DNA of 64,000 nucleotides from Mesocentrotus franciscanus (GCA_037976565.1 CP137674.1:30163047-30227046), one strand, 5' to 3'; counted from the first letter of the stretch, positions 50,417 to 62,356 are shown. Numbers and translations: made by a program. The notes: generated by a model not told the origin, from the letters alone.

Positions 50417-53400
50417 CTGGAACGCAATTAAAGGAAAAGAGATGTGAGGAACAGAGAAGAGAGAACAATACACAAGAAAGATTAAATATAATTTCATTTT
50501 CATTTTCCAACCTGACAGAATTGAGGAGATAGATAAGATGTTAATCCAATAAGAGCCCTCAACATTGAAATGTTAATACAGGTACATGTATTGTGATTAC
50601 GTGAAGTCTCCCAGTTTGGTCCCATAATTCAACCTCCTATGATAGAAGCAATAAGAAAATATGACAAGGAAAAAGCACGTCACACCAACTGTTCTTGTGT
50701 CTTTAACTGCTGTCAGGTATCCATTGTAGATGATGGCTTTTATTTTACTTATACTTCCAGCTCAGAATGCAGCGCATTATCACGGTCACAGAATTTTCTG
50801 TAGAATTAAAGACCTTTTAAGGGTCTGCAAATGACAATGGTCTTGCATTCGAACACTACATGTATCAGGTGACATGAGCTAACACCGGTCATGTGGGTCA
50901 AGTGACTGAACACATGACCACCCGGTTACCTTGACCGGGACTGGCTAGAGCCGGAACTCCTTGACTGAGAGGAGGAAAGGCGCGATGACGTAGGCTTTGA
51001 ATCAGATGATGACGTTGCTGGCTTGGATGTTTTCTCTTCAGAGTCACTGTCTACTAATGCGTACGCAGAGAGATCACCACCTTCACTATCGTCATCATCC
51101 TAAAAACAGATAAAGAATAAAATAAAGGAACAAAAAATTGGTGATGCATTACAATGATGTAGAAAATAATAATTGCCACATATATTGGCAGAAAAAAACT
51201 CATATAAATCAGGTTGTATAACAGTACATCAGCTCTAACATAAATACAATGTATTCCTATTCAATTGTGTGAAGCCAAGAGAGTTATAACAAAGAAATAA
51301 ATTTAGGGTAAACTGCCAAAAAACAAAACAAAAATATAATAAAAGCAAATGCTACAGAATTGAAATGAAAAGTCATATAAATCAGGTATCATTGTACAAC
51401 ATTTAATCATCCATAACACTAATATTCCAACCAATGAGAGTGGAAGCTTTTGTAGAGAATTCATTTTTATACAGTAACCATGGTTACGTTTAGCTTTAGT
51501 TATTTGGATACATTCATGAAACCCACACATCAACTATTCAGTATAAAACAAATTTCACAGTGATGTTGAAATTTAAATGAAAAAGCAAAAGGGAACATAT
51601 TAAATAAGACAGTTTTACAGATACTCACATCGGAATCTAGTTTATATGCATCAAGGTTGTCATCATCATCATCATCCTCCTCTTCCTCCTCCTCTTCTTC
51701 TTTATCTACCTCCTTGACTGTACTCTTTGGTTCGTCTTCACTTTTGCGGAATTTTCGCTTCCTTCTGCCAAACTTTTTTTTTACAAAGAAAAAGGTACCC
51801 CAAAAAAGAGAGAAATTGTTGGATTACCATCTATGATCAACTACAACATGATCCTTTAATAGAAAGTCGAGTTCTAGGGAATGTGGAAAATAATTTGTGA
51901 GCCTTTTCACTCTCTTTACGTTAGTGTGGAAGAGTATCATAGAAAAAAATGTCCCCTGAAAAGGATGGCTCTTCAAATGCCCTCATATTTGGTATATGAC
52001 AAGTAACAGCTAAAGGTTTGGACCAAACTTTCATGCCACATGTTTGTGTAGTCCCATAAACACATTTCTGTGTACAGTGCAAGACTGGGTCAATTTCTTA
52101 TCATTTTTATGATTCCAAAACCTCATAGTACCGGTACACACTAATACTTATGTGCTACATGATCAACCTTTCCCCTGATTGCTTCCAGAAGCTTCTATCA
52201 CAATGCAATCGCATGACCCAAAGTTTTCTAAAAACAGGGCTAAGAATCAACAATACACAATATCTTGGAGAGAATTTCTTTCAAAACGCTAATTGAGGTA
52301 TAAAACATCATCTTGAATACATACCTTATCAAATTCTTCATCAGAATCAGAGCCCCTGTCCCCTCTGTATTCCACTGTACCCCTCTCATTGAAGCCACCT
52401 CCGTATCCTGTAAAAGATTACAATCATCATAAAGGGCGATTCTATGCAACGTCTCTTATATGACATAAGACATCAACCCATTAATTTTATCAGAAAATGA
52501 AGATCTCTTGATACGACCATTGACAACTGGTTCTTTCTGGTATCACTAACAGTATTTAATGGTCATTTCAAGATGTTTTTTCATTTCGGGATGAAAAACA
52601 CGGAGAAAATAAAAGACATATGCTGTATGGGATACATCGGACAGAATCTCTCTAAGGGGAGATAAAGTTGAACATACACTTCATGAATTGGAATCAAAGT
52701 GATGTTAGACCAGTCACAAAACTCTCCCTGATTGAAGGTTGATTTAGCCCTTGCTCTATCTGTGAGGCCTGTGATACCTACCACATTTACATTGTTACTA
52801 TTGGTATTCATTACAATCAGGAAGATTTATATGTTTATCATGGTTTGATACCAACAACGCTCCAGTATGTAATGTACACAAGCCGCTGAATTTTGAAATT
52901 TCATTAGAGGTTGCACACAGACCCCTAAAATGATACGGCTGACCCCCCTGTTTAAATATTCAAACCTCATGACACTGCGATTTCTTCAAAATTTGGTTGC
53001 AGATGAATCATATAATACACAGTGGGCTCAGCACATCAAAAACATCTCCAAAAAAAAAGTACTTGCAAACCCCAAACAATGGTAATAAACTAATAATGAC
53101 TTACCTGTTCTCTCCTCAATCTTTCCAAATTTGGGTGAGTGGCAGACATTGCATTCATTCCTCCTGGCCCAGTTAACATTACCACACCTGTGCATCAATG
53201 GATGACAAACAAACAACAATAAAGTTAATATGAAAATTTCCAAACTGGCAAGTAGTGGAAGAGTAGGGACGGTTACAAAATTGATGAAGAGGATATCTGG
53301 TGGTGAAGGGGAGGGGGTACAGCAATGGCCCTACAACTTTTTTAGGTGGGGGGTTTGGCCTCCCATATTTCTGGCAATACTTATCCCATAGTAGAATACA

Positions 53401-56400
53401 TGTACAAACAAATATTAGCTAGCGCAAGGGTAATTTTGCCATTTCCCCACAGCATACTAATCATGTTAGTTGTAACTTACATCTTACACTGCCAATCATC
53501 TGCACTGAATAGACCATGACTCTTCTCTGCCATATGTTGTCCAATGATCAAGCCTCCATCTTTAGTCTTCATCCGACTCTTCTCTGAAAACAAACAACAA
53601 TCCAAAATAGAGCAGTGGTCTCGTAATCCGGCGACCCGGGTTCGAAACCAGGTCGATGTGCTAGTGCCTTTTGGTAAGGCATTAATCCTCATTACCAGGT
53701 CCCTCGGAGAGGACCTAAAGCCGTCGGTCCTCTGGTTGCTTACTAACAAGCATTTATGCTTTCTTTAATTAGCAGTCAGGTAAAATAACCACCACTAAAC
53801 TAACTAACTATTAAATTCCAAATACCAAATACCAAAATGATGAACGTGCATAGGTAGAAAGTTAATGTGTACCGGTAAACAAATGAACAAAGGGGATGAA
53901 AGTATTTCACTTTCTTCACTACATTCTTCAGAAAGGATTATACCTGGAAGCAAACGCCATATTACTTGGAAGATGATGCAGGAGGGAACATATGAATAAT
54001 GCAGTAAATGATCATAATTATGCATACCGGTACATGTATAATTACCTAATTTATCTTGTTGAAAGTTCAACTGAAAAGAATAAATGAATACATCAACATG
54101 CACTTCAAATCAATGTTTTGATATTCTGTGAGCATAATAAAAGTACTCTCTATAAATGAAAAATTGGAAACTCTATGCAGGTAGTGGACAAGAGATAACT
54201 CCTTATCCTTCCTTAATTTTACTTGGATTGAATAACACTTACCTGTTCCACATCTGTTGCAGTGAGTTCTTCTTGCAAAGTTCACATTGGTGCATCTACA
54301 AGAGAGCAATATGAAAACAAAAAGAGTTGGTGAAAGCACACTTAATACATTTAATATTCAATACATTGTACACTATGGGTGGTATTCTCTTAAGTTAAGC
54401 CAGGACTAAGTCCAGACTAAACAAGGATTTTAGTTCACACTTCTATGGAATGCTAGGTTTCATCTTCCTCTTTCAATAATCATGACAAAGATAATCTACC
54501 AAAGACTTTATTGAAATTCAGTTCATATTCATATTATTTTTCTTCCCATTTCATTGCAAAATTATTTTTTGGACACTTTTCATTGCAGGATTAAAATAAT
54601 CTGTACAGGGAAAATCAGTTGGCAACAGGCACTCCATAAAAGTGTGAACTAGTTAAGCCGAGCTTAACTTAGTTCGCGCTATCGGAATACCACCCTATAA
54701 CTTTAACTTTTGATTCTATCAATGAATTGGGTGATTTGTCTAAAATTGTCCCATTCTCGTAAAATAGTTAGCAACTTATTCACTTAACTCAGTAGCGCGT
54801 CATTGTATGCAATGCTATGGTGACTTCTTTCCATGTATTATAAACATAGTCATAGAGTAGTCAGCATTATCGTTATAAAATAGGAAACCACCACCAGGAG
54901 CATTTTATGGTGTCTCCTTTTCCCTAGACTCTACACACAAGTGCATGTGTGCAGACAAACAAGTGGCTTCCAAAAGCATGATCCAGATCATCCAGCCCGT
55001 CAGTGTAGCCTGTAGGTCTACGTCTACTGTACAACACGTGTGCACACTAAAGGAGTGCTGGAATACTCCATGAGATGGTCAAACTTTCATAACGCCTACT
55101 AGCACTTAATTATTATGTTGTACTTGTACTTGTAGTGTAATGTTTGCAAACATTGGGGCATTATTGTGATAGAGAAAACCACTCATACCCTATACTCTCT
55201 AGAGAGCGATTCATTTTGTCAAACACATTGTGTGTCTGACTGACATTTATTCTTAGCACCTCTAAAAGAGTACCGTTATGGTGGTGAGACCATAGTTTGC
55301 GCTTGACCTTAATTTGTGGACAGTTGCATGTCTAAAAAAATTGGTAAGACTTCAAAAATCTGATATCACAAATGGAAAGAGGAACACAAGATTACCTATA
55401 TTAGTATATAGTCTAGAGACAAAAAATTTGTTAGAATTGGGTGTGAAATTATTAAACTATTAACAGAAGATTAGCAAAGTTTGCAGTTTTTTGCCTCTGG
55501 CTCTGCTTCCCCCAAAATATGAACTTTAAATTAATACCGTCATTACCGACAACGCCAGCAGTCTGCATGGAAATCCTCATGAGAAGAGATATATATCCAC
55601 TGATCGTGACATTTATGCAATTACTTAACCTTTAGTTTGATGGCTCTCTTTTTTTTAAAAATCACTTGTAAACCCATGTGCTTGAATTAACCCTTGGCCT
55701 TGAGGACTTGTTGTTTGTTTGACTTTTCCTTCAGTTGTACTGTAGTCTAGGCTGTAGCGCATTCCGATCCGACATTGCATTTTGAGATCGCGATATCGAC
55801 AAAATTCTTTTCGACAATAAATTTTCTAGTTACACCCACTCCAGCAAAGCATAGAGAGTCAATGCTAATGCGTATTGACCTCTAGCGCTGCACTACGTGC
55901 TAATAGGCAGCAATTGCACACATGAATAGTCAATACACAAATAACACACAAATGCACACAATGATGCCGATGTGGCTGTAAGCAAGTTTGACAGTAGACT
56001 CACGATTTTAATTTTTAAATTATTCTTTCTAACATCGGTGAGTTGAAAAAATTGTATTTTACTGCTATTTAGGTGTCGTCAATTGTCACTAAAGTACAGA
56101 TTTTTAGTGAAATCAGTTGAGTTTTGTACAGTGGTGTTTGAAATGGTGAGAATCAATAGAACAGGTTTTTTTTTTAAAATACTCAGCCATGATAGTAATG
56201 CAGGAATCCGGGCTAACTCGGCCTTCGAGCGAACTTGGCCTAGCTGTAAATGCTCGGCCGAGTTAGCCCACCATGATTAATAGATCGAGAGACACCAATG
56301 TGTATATTTTTGTCCTCATTGTGATTTATTGTCATTGTCATTTTAGTACCTAAAGATAAGTTATAGATTATCTTCAATATTATCATTGAACACATTTCCA

Positions 56401-57189
56401 TTAAAGATTGTGGTTAGAAAGGGCATTATTAAATCACAATGAGCACAAACATATACACATTGGTGTCTCTCGATCGATTAATCATGTTGGGCTAACTCGG
56501 CCGAGCATTTACAGCTAGGCCAAGTTCGCCCGAAGGCCGAGTTAGCCCGACTCCTAATGGAATCCACCCAGTACCCATTTGTTGTCTAAAATTTGGACAT
56601 TCATTTGGTATTAATTGATCTAAATAAATTTATGTAGAATATGAGAAATCATGGATCAAATATTACATTCCTATTTTTTTTAAATGTCCACTAAAAAAAG
56701 GATCTAGACTCTACTCTCTAGACATCTAGTCACTAGACACTAGATCTAGTGGCGTAGTGCCGCGCCGCCGTGGCAAAATGGCAGTGACACTGACAGTGAC
56801 ACAGTGTGTGTGCAGTGTGACCTGTGCAAGCACACTGAATCATTTGCTTTCTGTTTGAGAATAATTGATCTGATAAATAACAGAATATGATACATCATGG
56901 ATGACGGATCAAATATTTTCAAAAAAGTTCGTGCGGTTTGGACACCCCATCAAAAAACTTACACAGATATCAATTCATGGGACAATGCTAGAAGTAGAAC
57001 CATCGTTTTACTCATCGAGACACCGGACCGCCTCATTCTGAGAAGCCAATTGCATTGAAAAACTGAATATGAATTCCAAATGCATCTTTTAGTTTTACAC
57101 CTGTTTCCAAGTCATTGTTTAAACACAACTTACTTTCCGTTGTTGCATACCCAATCGCCGTCATTTCCCGTGAATTTCTTCGCCGACAT
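50164..57189 (-). CDS. ZRANB2: ZRANB2: RanBP2-type zinc finger and RS-domain splicing regulator, complete
   Basis: Known role: nuclear SR-like protein (ZIS/ZNF265) that binds AGGUAA-type single-stranded RNA through its zinc fingers and influences alternative splicing. Seen here: eight coding exons at 57189-57134, 54295-54243, 53583-53481, 53187-53105, 52407-52325, 51772-51629, 51099-50930 and 50416-50164. All have GT-AG borders and compatible phases. They total 945 nt, i.e. 314 aa plus TGA; human isoforms are ~320-330 aa. Zinc finger 1: W13, C15, C20, N24, C31, C34. Zinc finger 2: W67, C69, C72, N76, C83, C86. Both keep the W, N and RR residues used for RNA reading. The linker GYGGGFNER (99-107) is typical of the family. 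An acidic run follows at ~147-165 and an Arg/Ser tail from ~219. No frame breaks. Confidence 0.95.
50930..51099 (-). CDS. ZRANB2: ZRANB2 coding exon 7 (Ser-rich)
   Basis: Acceptor TGTTTTTAG. Reads DDDDSEGGDLSAYALVDSDS, then Ser-rich into RSSGSSQSRS. Donor TCAAG|GTAACC, phase 2. Confidence 0.9.
51629..51772 (-). CDS. ZRANB2: ZRANB2 coding exon 6 (basic then acidic)
   Basis: Starts FGRRKRKFRK, then eight Glu and six Asp in a row (~151-164), then NLDAYKLDSD. Its acceptor AG ends a run of nine A, with the pyrimidine tract (CCTTTTTCTTT) placed further upstream, an unusual 3' splice site. Phase 0 on both sides. Confidence 0.9.
52325..52407 (-). CDS. ZRANB2: ZRANB2 coding exon 5
   Basis: Acceptor TCTTTTACAG. 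Encodes YGGGFNERGTVEYRGDRG and an acidic end (DSDEEFDK). Donor AAG|GTATGT, phase 0. Confidence 0.92.
53105..53187 (-). CDS. ZRANB2: ZRANB2 coding exon 4
   Basis: Acceptor GATGCACAG. Reads CGNVNWARRNECNVC (finger 2) and KIEERT. Donor ACAG|GTAAGTC. Confidence 0.93.
53481..53583 (-). CDS. ZRANB2: ZRANB2 coding exon 3
   Basis: Acceptor TTGTTTTCAG. Inter-finger linker, then GLFSADDWQCK (start of finger 2). Donor AGAT|GTAAGT. A SINE begins about 25-30 nt upstream of this acceptor (see the 53611 entry). Confidence 0.93.
53611..53790 (+). mobile_element. 5'-truncated tRNA-derived SINE next to a ZRANB2 splice acceptor
   Basis: It begins in the tRNA anticodon region (GTGGTCTCGTAATCC), with a canonical B box GGTTCGAAACC (53639-53649). 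The body is TGCCTTTTGGTAAGGCATTA, CCTCGGAGAGGAC and AAAGCCGTCGGTCC, a pattern of conserved-core SINEs. It is inserted antisense to ZRANB2 in intron 2. Confidence 0.7.
54243..54295 (-). CDS. ZRANB2: ZRANB2 coding exon 2
   Basis: It follows the acceptor CTCTTGTAG and reads CTNVNFARRTHCNRCGT (second half of finger 1). Donor ACAG|GTAAGTG, phase 1. Confidence 0.93.
54377..54695. mobile_element. MITE with GGGTGGTATTC ends, 3-bp TSD, in ZRANB2 intron 1
   Basis: GGGTGGTATTCTCTTAAG at the left and the reverse complement of the right end GGGTGGTATTCCGATAGC match at the termini, and both continue into AAGTTAAGC-type motifs. TAT flanks both sides. 319 bp; a TAT/TWA 3-bp duplication suggests Harbinger. 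Confidence 0.7.
55839..56200 (+). repeat. Dispersed repeat, copy B
   Basis: Second copy of the 43048-43404 repeat, with ~10% visible differences, in ZRANB2 intron 1 (its own orientation is plus). Confidence 0.85.
56206..56552. mobile_element. Foldback element with nested palindromes
   Basis: Arms of more than 120 bp (56206-~56335 and ~56425-56552) are near-perfect inverted copies. Each arm itself starts with a hairpin GGGCTAACTCGGCC ... GGCCGAGTTAGCCC. No open frame. Confidence 0.85.
57134..57189 (-). CDS. ZRANB2: ZRANB2 coding exon 1
   Basis: MSAKKFTGNDGDWVCNNG plus two bases; it holds the first half of zinc finger 1 (W13, C15). Donor GGAAA|GTAAGT, phase 2. The short N-terminus up to GDW matches the family start. 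Confidence 0.93.
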
Positions 57190-57701
57190 GGTCACAAAAA
57201 TCAGCTTGACCTCCGACTCCGAATCCAACCTTAACGGTTAACCTCACTCTACAAAATCAAGAGTCAATGCAAAATAAACAGTCATAAATTAAACTAAATT
57301 ACATACGTAAGCAAAATTTGAACAGAAATACCATACATAGTACGACGTGACGTCGACGTATATAAACGTTTTAATAATATTTAATAATGATAATAATAAT
57401 AATAATTGTTTTATTATTATAAATATCATCATAATTATTATTATCATCATTCTATATAATATAGTTATTATTATCATTCTTATTATTATCATCCTCCTCA
57501 TTCTTCTTCTATGATTATCTAATATTAGAAAAAATAAACAAATACTCGTGCATGACTGTAAGCAGATTTAAAACAAGCTGATGACATATATAGTAACATA
57601 ATAATATTATGAGGGTCTCTTTTTTTTTTTTGCTAGCTCGCTTATTTCGCTCGCAAAATTTAGAAACAGGAGGGTTCAGTTTGGACAGTGAGGTGATAAC
57701 G
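57190..57701. other. ZRANB2 upstream region
   Basis: It contains the presumed ZRANB2 5' UTR/promoter directly above 57190 and an (ATT)n/(AAT)n-rich stretch (57375-57500) that folds on itself. No obvious core promoter. Confidence 0.4.
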
Positions 57702-59112
57702 CAGGCGCGGATCCAGGATTTCTTAGGGGGCCCAAATTTGAAATTGTGTGAGCCAATTAAATATTAGTATATGTATTGGTGACCACTAAAGTAGTGGCGC
57801 AATGAGCAAAATCGTTTGGGGGCAGAAACAAATTCCGCATCACCACTACGCTTATATATGCAGGCCCTGCTGAACATTTTTCAAAGTGCATATGTGCGCG
57901 GGGGCCGGGAGGCTAAATTATTTACGATCAAGTAGAGCGGGGGTCAAGGGGCCGAGCCCCCGGAAGCTTTAAGGGCGTATGGGCATTTAATTATGGTCAG
58001 ATGAGCATATTTTTATACCTTATTGTGACACTGGCAGGACACTAATTGGCATTGGGTCCAGGGGGCGGAGCCCCCGGAAGCTTAGGGGTTTTAGGCATTA
58101 AATTACCGTCAGATGAGCATCCAGGGGCCCGCCTTAGGGCCCTAGGTGGGGTCCAGGGGGCAGAGCCCCCGGAAGCTCAGGGTTTTTAGGCATTTAATTA
58201 CAGTCAGATGAGCATATTTTAATACCTTATTTGTGATACTGCATGGCAGGTTACTAATTGGCGTGGGGTCCAGGGGGCGGAGCCCCCGGAAGCTCATGGG
58301 TTTTATGCATTAATTAAGTTACGGTCAGATTAGCATCCAAGGGCCCTAGGTGGAATGCAGGGGGCAGAGCCCCCTGAAGCTCAGGGGTTTTAGATGAGCA
58401 TATTTTGTTACCTCATTATTTTGTGACACGGGCAGGTCACTATTCTTTTTTTGGTACAATGATAGTTGTACAATGATGATAGAAGATAGCAATAAAAATC
58501 GCAACTGATCTTTCCTTATTTCCCCCTTTTCTTTTCTTCTTCCTCTATATTTTCTTTCCTTTACCTTCCTTCTCTCTCTTTTAAGTTTGCTGGGAGGAGG
58601 GCAAGGGCCTTTCGGACCCCCCGATCCACACGTTAATTTTTGGCCGAATTAATTGCAACGGATCTCCCTTCTTTTATGATCCTTTTCTTTTTCCTTCCTC
58701 TTTTTGTTCCCTTTAGCTCTTCTCTTTCCCTTTCCCTTCCCCTTTTTGGCGGCGGGGGGGAGAGGCAAGGGCCTGTCGCCCCAGATCCGGCCACATTTTG
58801 TTGGCGGGAAAATCGCAACTGATATCCCCTTTCTTTTCTTTTCTTCTTACTCTTTATTTCCTTCCCTTTAATTATCTCGCCTCTTTTCCTTTTTTCTTTC
58901 CCTTTCCTAGGCTTCTCTCGATCTCTGTTTTTTGCTGGGGCGGGGGAGGCAACATACTTTCGGCCCCCGATCTCCCTCTTTCCCCCTTTTCTTTTCTATC
59001 TTCTCTTCTTTCTTTCTCTTTCTCTCCTCTTTCCCTTTCCCTTCTTTTCCTTCTTTCTCTCCCTCTCTCTTTTTGGGGGGGGCAAGGCCCCTGCCCCCTG
59101 AATCCGCGCCTG
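57702..59112. mobile_element. Composite 1.4-kb repeat with CAGGCGCGGAT(C/T)CAG ends and two internal arrays
   Basis: CAGGCGCGGATCCAGG at 57702 is matched by the reverse complement of the right end CAGGCGCGGATTCAGG at 59112. Inside are (a) five copies of a GGGGC(C/G/A)GAGCCCC palindrome at ~57948, 58061, 58156, 58273 and 58360, followed by GGAAGCT and, in most copies, GTCAGAT(G/T)AGCAT, and (b) about four copies of a ~150-bp pyrimidine-rich unit at 58500-59110 with GGCAAGGGCC. The flanks TGATAACG / GGTGAACG are only partly alike. Confidence 0.65.
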
Positions 59113-59569
59113 GGTGAACGGACATGATTACATTATTTTACTTATCAAATATCTCGTGAATTTTAGAAATAGAAGTTTGCTAAATTTGATATTTTGTAAT
59201 TAGTCGTTTTTGCTTTTAGCGCCGGCAATGGCGGTTGTCTTTCATACAATACTAGTAGTGTTATTTCTGACATGAAAGAGTAATTAGCATAATTCAAGGA
59301 ACTTATTCTCTTTAAATAAGGGGAATACACATAAAAAAAAAAACGAACCCCCTTGAAAAAAAGATTTTCCCACAACGTCGGCCCCTTGTGAAAAAATCTT
59401 ATGTAAAATAGATACAAAATGTATAGATTCGTTAAAAAACACAAAAACAAACAATATGACATAAACTGTAATGATTTACAGCACTCATCTCGATCAGGTT
59501 TGATTAAGTCATATTTCGATAGTTATATCACCCTGTCGCACTGGCGTACCTGAGGGGGGGGCAGGGGGC

Positions 59570-59785
59570 AGAGAAAAAAAAGGGGGAAAGAAAAGAAAAG
59601 AAAGGAAAGGAAAGAAAAAGAAAAAAGGAAAAGGGGAAAGAAAAACAAAAAAAGAAAGAAAGAAAGAGAAAAAAAGAAAAAGGAAAAGGAAAGAAAAAGG
59701 AAGAAGAAGAAAAAGGAAGAAGAAGAGAAAGGGAAGAAAAAGGAAAAGAAAAGGAAAGAAAAAATGGGGAAATTAAAAAAAAGAC
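59570..59785. repeat. Polypurine (A/G) tract
   Basis: About 215 bp of almost pure purines on the plus strand (AAAGGAAAGGAAAG units). It ends at the hAT-like element. Confidence 0.9.
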
Positions 59786-60045
59786 CATGGCCGTACGCAC
59801 CGGGGGCAGTTGATCCCAGATATTTTGAAAACGGACAGTTTTTTCTGAAAATGTTTAACAAAGCTCACAAGTAGTGTAGGCCTATACCAAATCCTTCAAT
59901 TTTACTTTTTGAAATGCAAAAGTACCCTCATGACCAGTTCGGTCGCTCGAACTCCCTCATCACTCCTTTCGCTTTTGAGTTTCTTCGAAAACTTTTTACG
60001 CATCTTTCCCCCCCCCACCAGAAAAATATTCCGCATACGGCCCTG
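59786..60045. mobile_element. 260-bp hAT-like MITE with 8-bp TSD
   Basis: CATGGCCGTACGC at the left pairs with GCATACGGCCCTG at the right. A perfect 8-bp duplication AAAAAGAC lies at 59778-59785 and 60046-60053; 8 bp is the hAT hallmark. Confidence 0.88.
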
Positions 60046-60464
60046 AAAAAGACAAATGAAAATAGGAAAATATAAGTGATATAACAAATTCGAAACTATT
60101 CGCTGGCGCGAGCTGCTTGCTAGCCTATTTTGTATTAATTGTTTTCACTTGCTCGTCCCCCTGAAAAAAGAAAAGGATTAGCATTGCCTAGAATACAATT
60201 GTGCCTGCCTGTATGTTTGGAATCTTTATGCTATATTCAGAATATTAGCTTTTAATATTACTTCTGGAATGTGATCATACAAGTTTAAATACGTTCTCAA
60301 TGAACTTAGTGAACTACACTTAGCAACTAGTGAGTAAGACTAGTAGAAGAATAGAATAAGGTGAGCACGGAAGCCAAGTAAACTCCTGACTGCAGTTCCG
60401 TGCCCAAGATTTAAGTTCTCTTTGGTTTTCTTCATACTCCTGTAACTGGTAATCTTTAAAATTC

Positions 60465-60755
60465 CTGGGTGTTTCACAAAGAATAAGATCGACTTTAAGT
60501 TGGACTCAGTATAACAGGCCGTTCATGCCACTGTTTGCTCTCACCATTTACTGGCATTTGTCTTTCAAGGGACGTACAAATCGTAGTCTCAAATCTACAG
60601 AGTTTACATTTTTGATAGTTCATTATTGAAGGAAAAAATATTATCTAAAGATTATAATTTAGAGACCAATGGGGATAGCAACCAATGGCATGAATGGCCC
60701 GCCATACTTATGTCCAACTTAAAGTCGATCTTAGTCTTTGTGAAACACCCCCCAG
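60465..60755. mobile_element. MITE, GGTGTTTCACAAAGA family, copy 2
   Basis: CTGGGTGTTTCACAAAGA at the left and CTGGGGGGTGTTTCACAAAG (reverse complement of the right end). Shares arms and the middle (TTCATTATTGAAGGAAAAA-type) with 7047-7338. Confidence 0.8.
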
Positions 60756-62356
60756 GTAAAGTTATTTTTAGGTTGATTTTATACATTCTAGCGATACACC
60801 AATTTTTTTCTTTTCAAATGATCAGTACTCTTAGGCTGGTCTGAAAATCCTTTTCCTTATACTGTATAATTGAACATATATTATTAGTGTATATGCTCAG
60901 TGAATTAATGTCCTTTAAAAAAATATTGTTTATGCTTTTGTTCTTGTTACATGGATATGTACATGCAGTTGAGTGTATTTATATAGAAATTGGGCCGTAT
61001 ACATTTACAATTATTATCATTATTGTTAGATGTAATGCTTAAACAGTTGATATAGTACTAGAATGACATACAATGTGTGGAAAATCTTCTGCTTGCCTAC
61101 TACCTGATGAGTTATTCTTTTTTAGAATGCCATTTTCTTATTTAAATATATTTTGATTGTAACTGTAATTTTTACACTATTTTCATAATAAAAATGGGTG
61201 AAAAGGAATAAAATAATGTATTTGTCTTTGCATCTTTTCTTTCTCAATAATAAGCAGTAAGAAGATGGTCATGTTATTTTTTTACATTCCTTTTTTTAGA
61301 ATTAGATTTGTATGTAATTACATGTAATAAAATAAGGCCACTTTATAGCATTTTAAATTGCATAGTATGGTGTAGGGATCAGTTTCCAGATAATTTGCTG
61401 TCGGTACATTAGTTGCTCACTTTTAGAATAGAAATATAAAATTGAATTAAAACGAACTAGAAAGAAGCCAGGGACTGTTTTATTATTGCAATAGGCCTAC
61501 AGTTCAAGTGTTAAAATCTTTTCATAAATACAGGATTTTTAAAGTGTTTCTGCTACTGAAGGTGGTGTTCCTGGAGGCATTATGTTTTCAGTTTTTCGGG
61601 TTGTCTGCACTCCCGTCAAACTTTTTTATCAGCAGTAACTTGAGAACCATTGAACATATTTTAACCAAACTTGGATCAAGTATGTATTGGCATGCAAGGA
61701 TGAATTTAAATAAGTACCTGTCTATTTGTTTACTCCAGCTGACGACTTGGTTGACAAGCTGGGTATCTCAATGTACACGGTCTGCAAAGTAATATAGTAC
61801 ATATGATCATGGGTAAGTCCAATATCCTCTATCTCCCCCCAAGTCTTTGGCACAAAGTCGAAGATCCTTTGTAGATGAAGACTGAAAATTAGAAACACAA
61901 ACGCAACACCAACAGTCCAGCTGAAGGAACAAGCTAGGTCAACAATGAAAACAGTCGAACTGAAGTAACAAGTCTAACACCGAAAACCAGGAACGCAAAA
62001 GTGAAAGATGTCCAAAAGGCAAACGTCACATATCATAATCAGCGTGCCAGGCAGGCCTGCCGGAACGTCGAGCAGATCGTCTGGGAGAGGCAGTAGAGGT
62101 GGCCACAGGTAGCGGCCTGCAGTCACATTCATTTTGTTTTTGATAAATGTGATAAATAAAATATTCTGAATTTATAATTGCATGAAAGAAAAATGAATGA
62201 ATACTCTTCTTTCCAAGTGCTTCAAACATTTCCAAGTCGGCTGGTTATAGACTTAATTTAACCATGGCTATTATTATCATTGTTTTTTCATTCTTATTAT
62301 TATCATTCTTATAATATATTATCATCCTCCTCATTCTTCGACCAATCTTCTTCATC
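60756..62356. other. Unique-looking intergenic DNA
   Basis: AT-rich. A stretch at 61555-61690 (TTTTTTATCAGCAGTAACTTGAGAACC) looks like a decayed repeat or UTR-type sequence. No gene recognised. Confidence 0.4.

Noticed and set aside
53544..53768. 74-aa plus-strand frame overlapping ZRANB2 exon 3
   Set aside because: Antisense shadow of the exon plus SINE sequence.
58633..59127. Several overlapping frames on both strands
   Set aside because: All derive from the pyrimidine-rich tandem units of the 57702-59112 repeat.
59523..59861. 112-aa Phe/Ser-rich frame (minus)
   Set aside because: Translation of a polypurine tract interrupted by a hAT-like insertion.
61508..61792. 94-aa plus-strand frame
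   Set aside because: No recognisable domain; the stretch around 61600-61690 looks like decayed repeat or UTR-type sequence.
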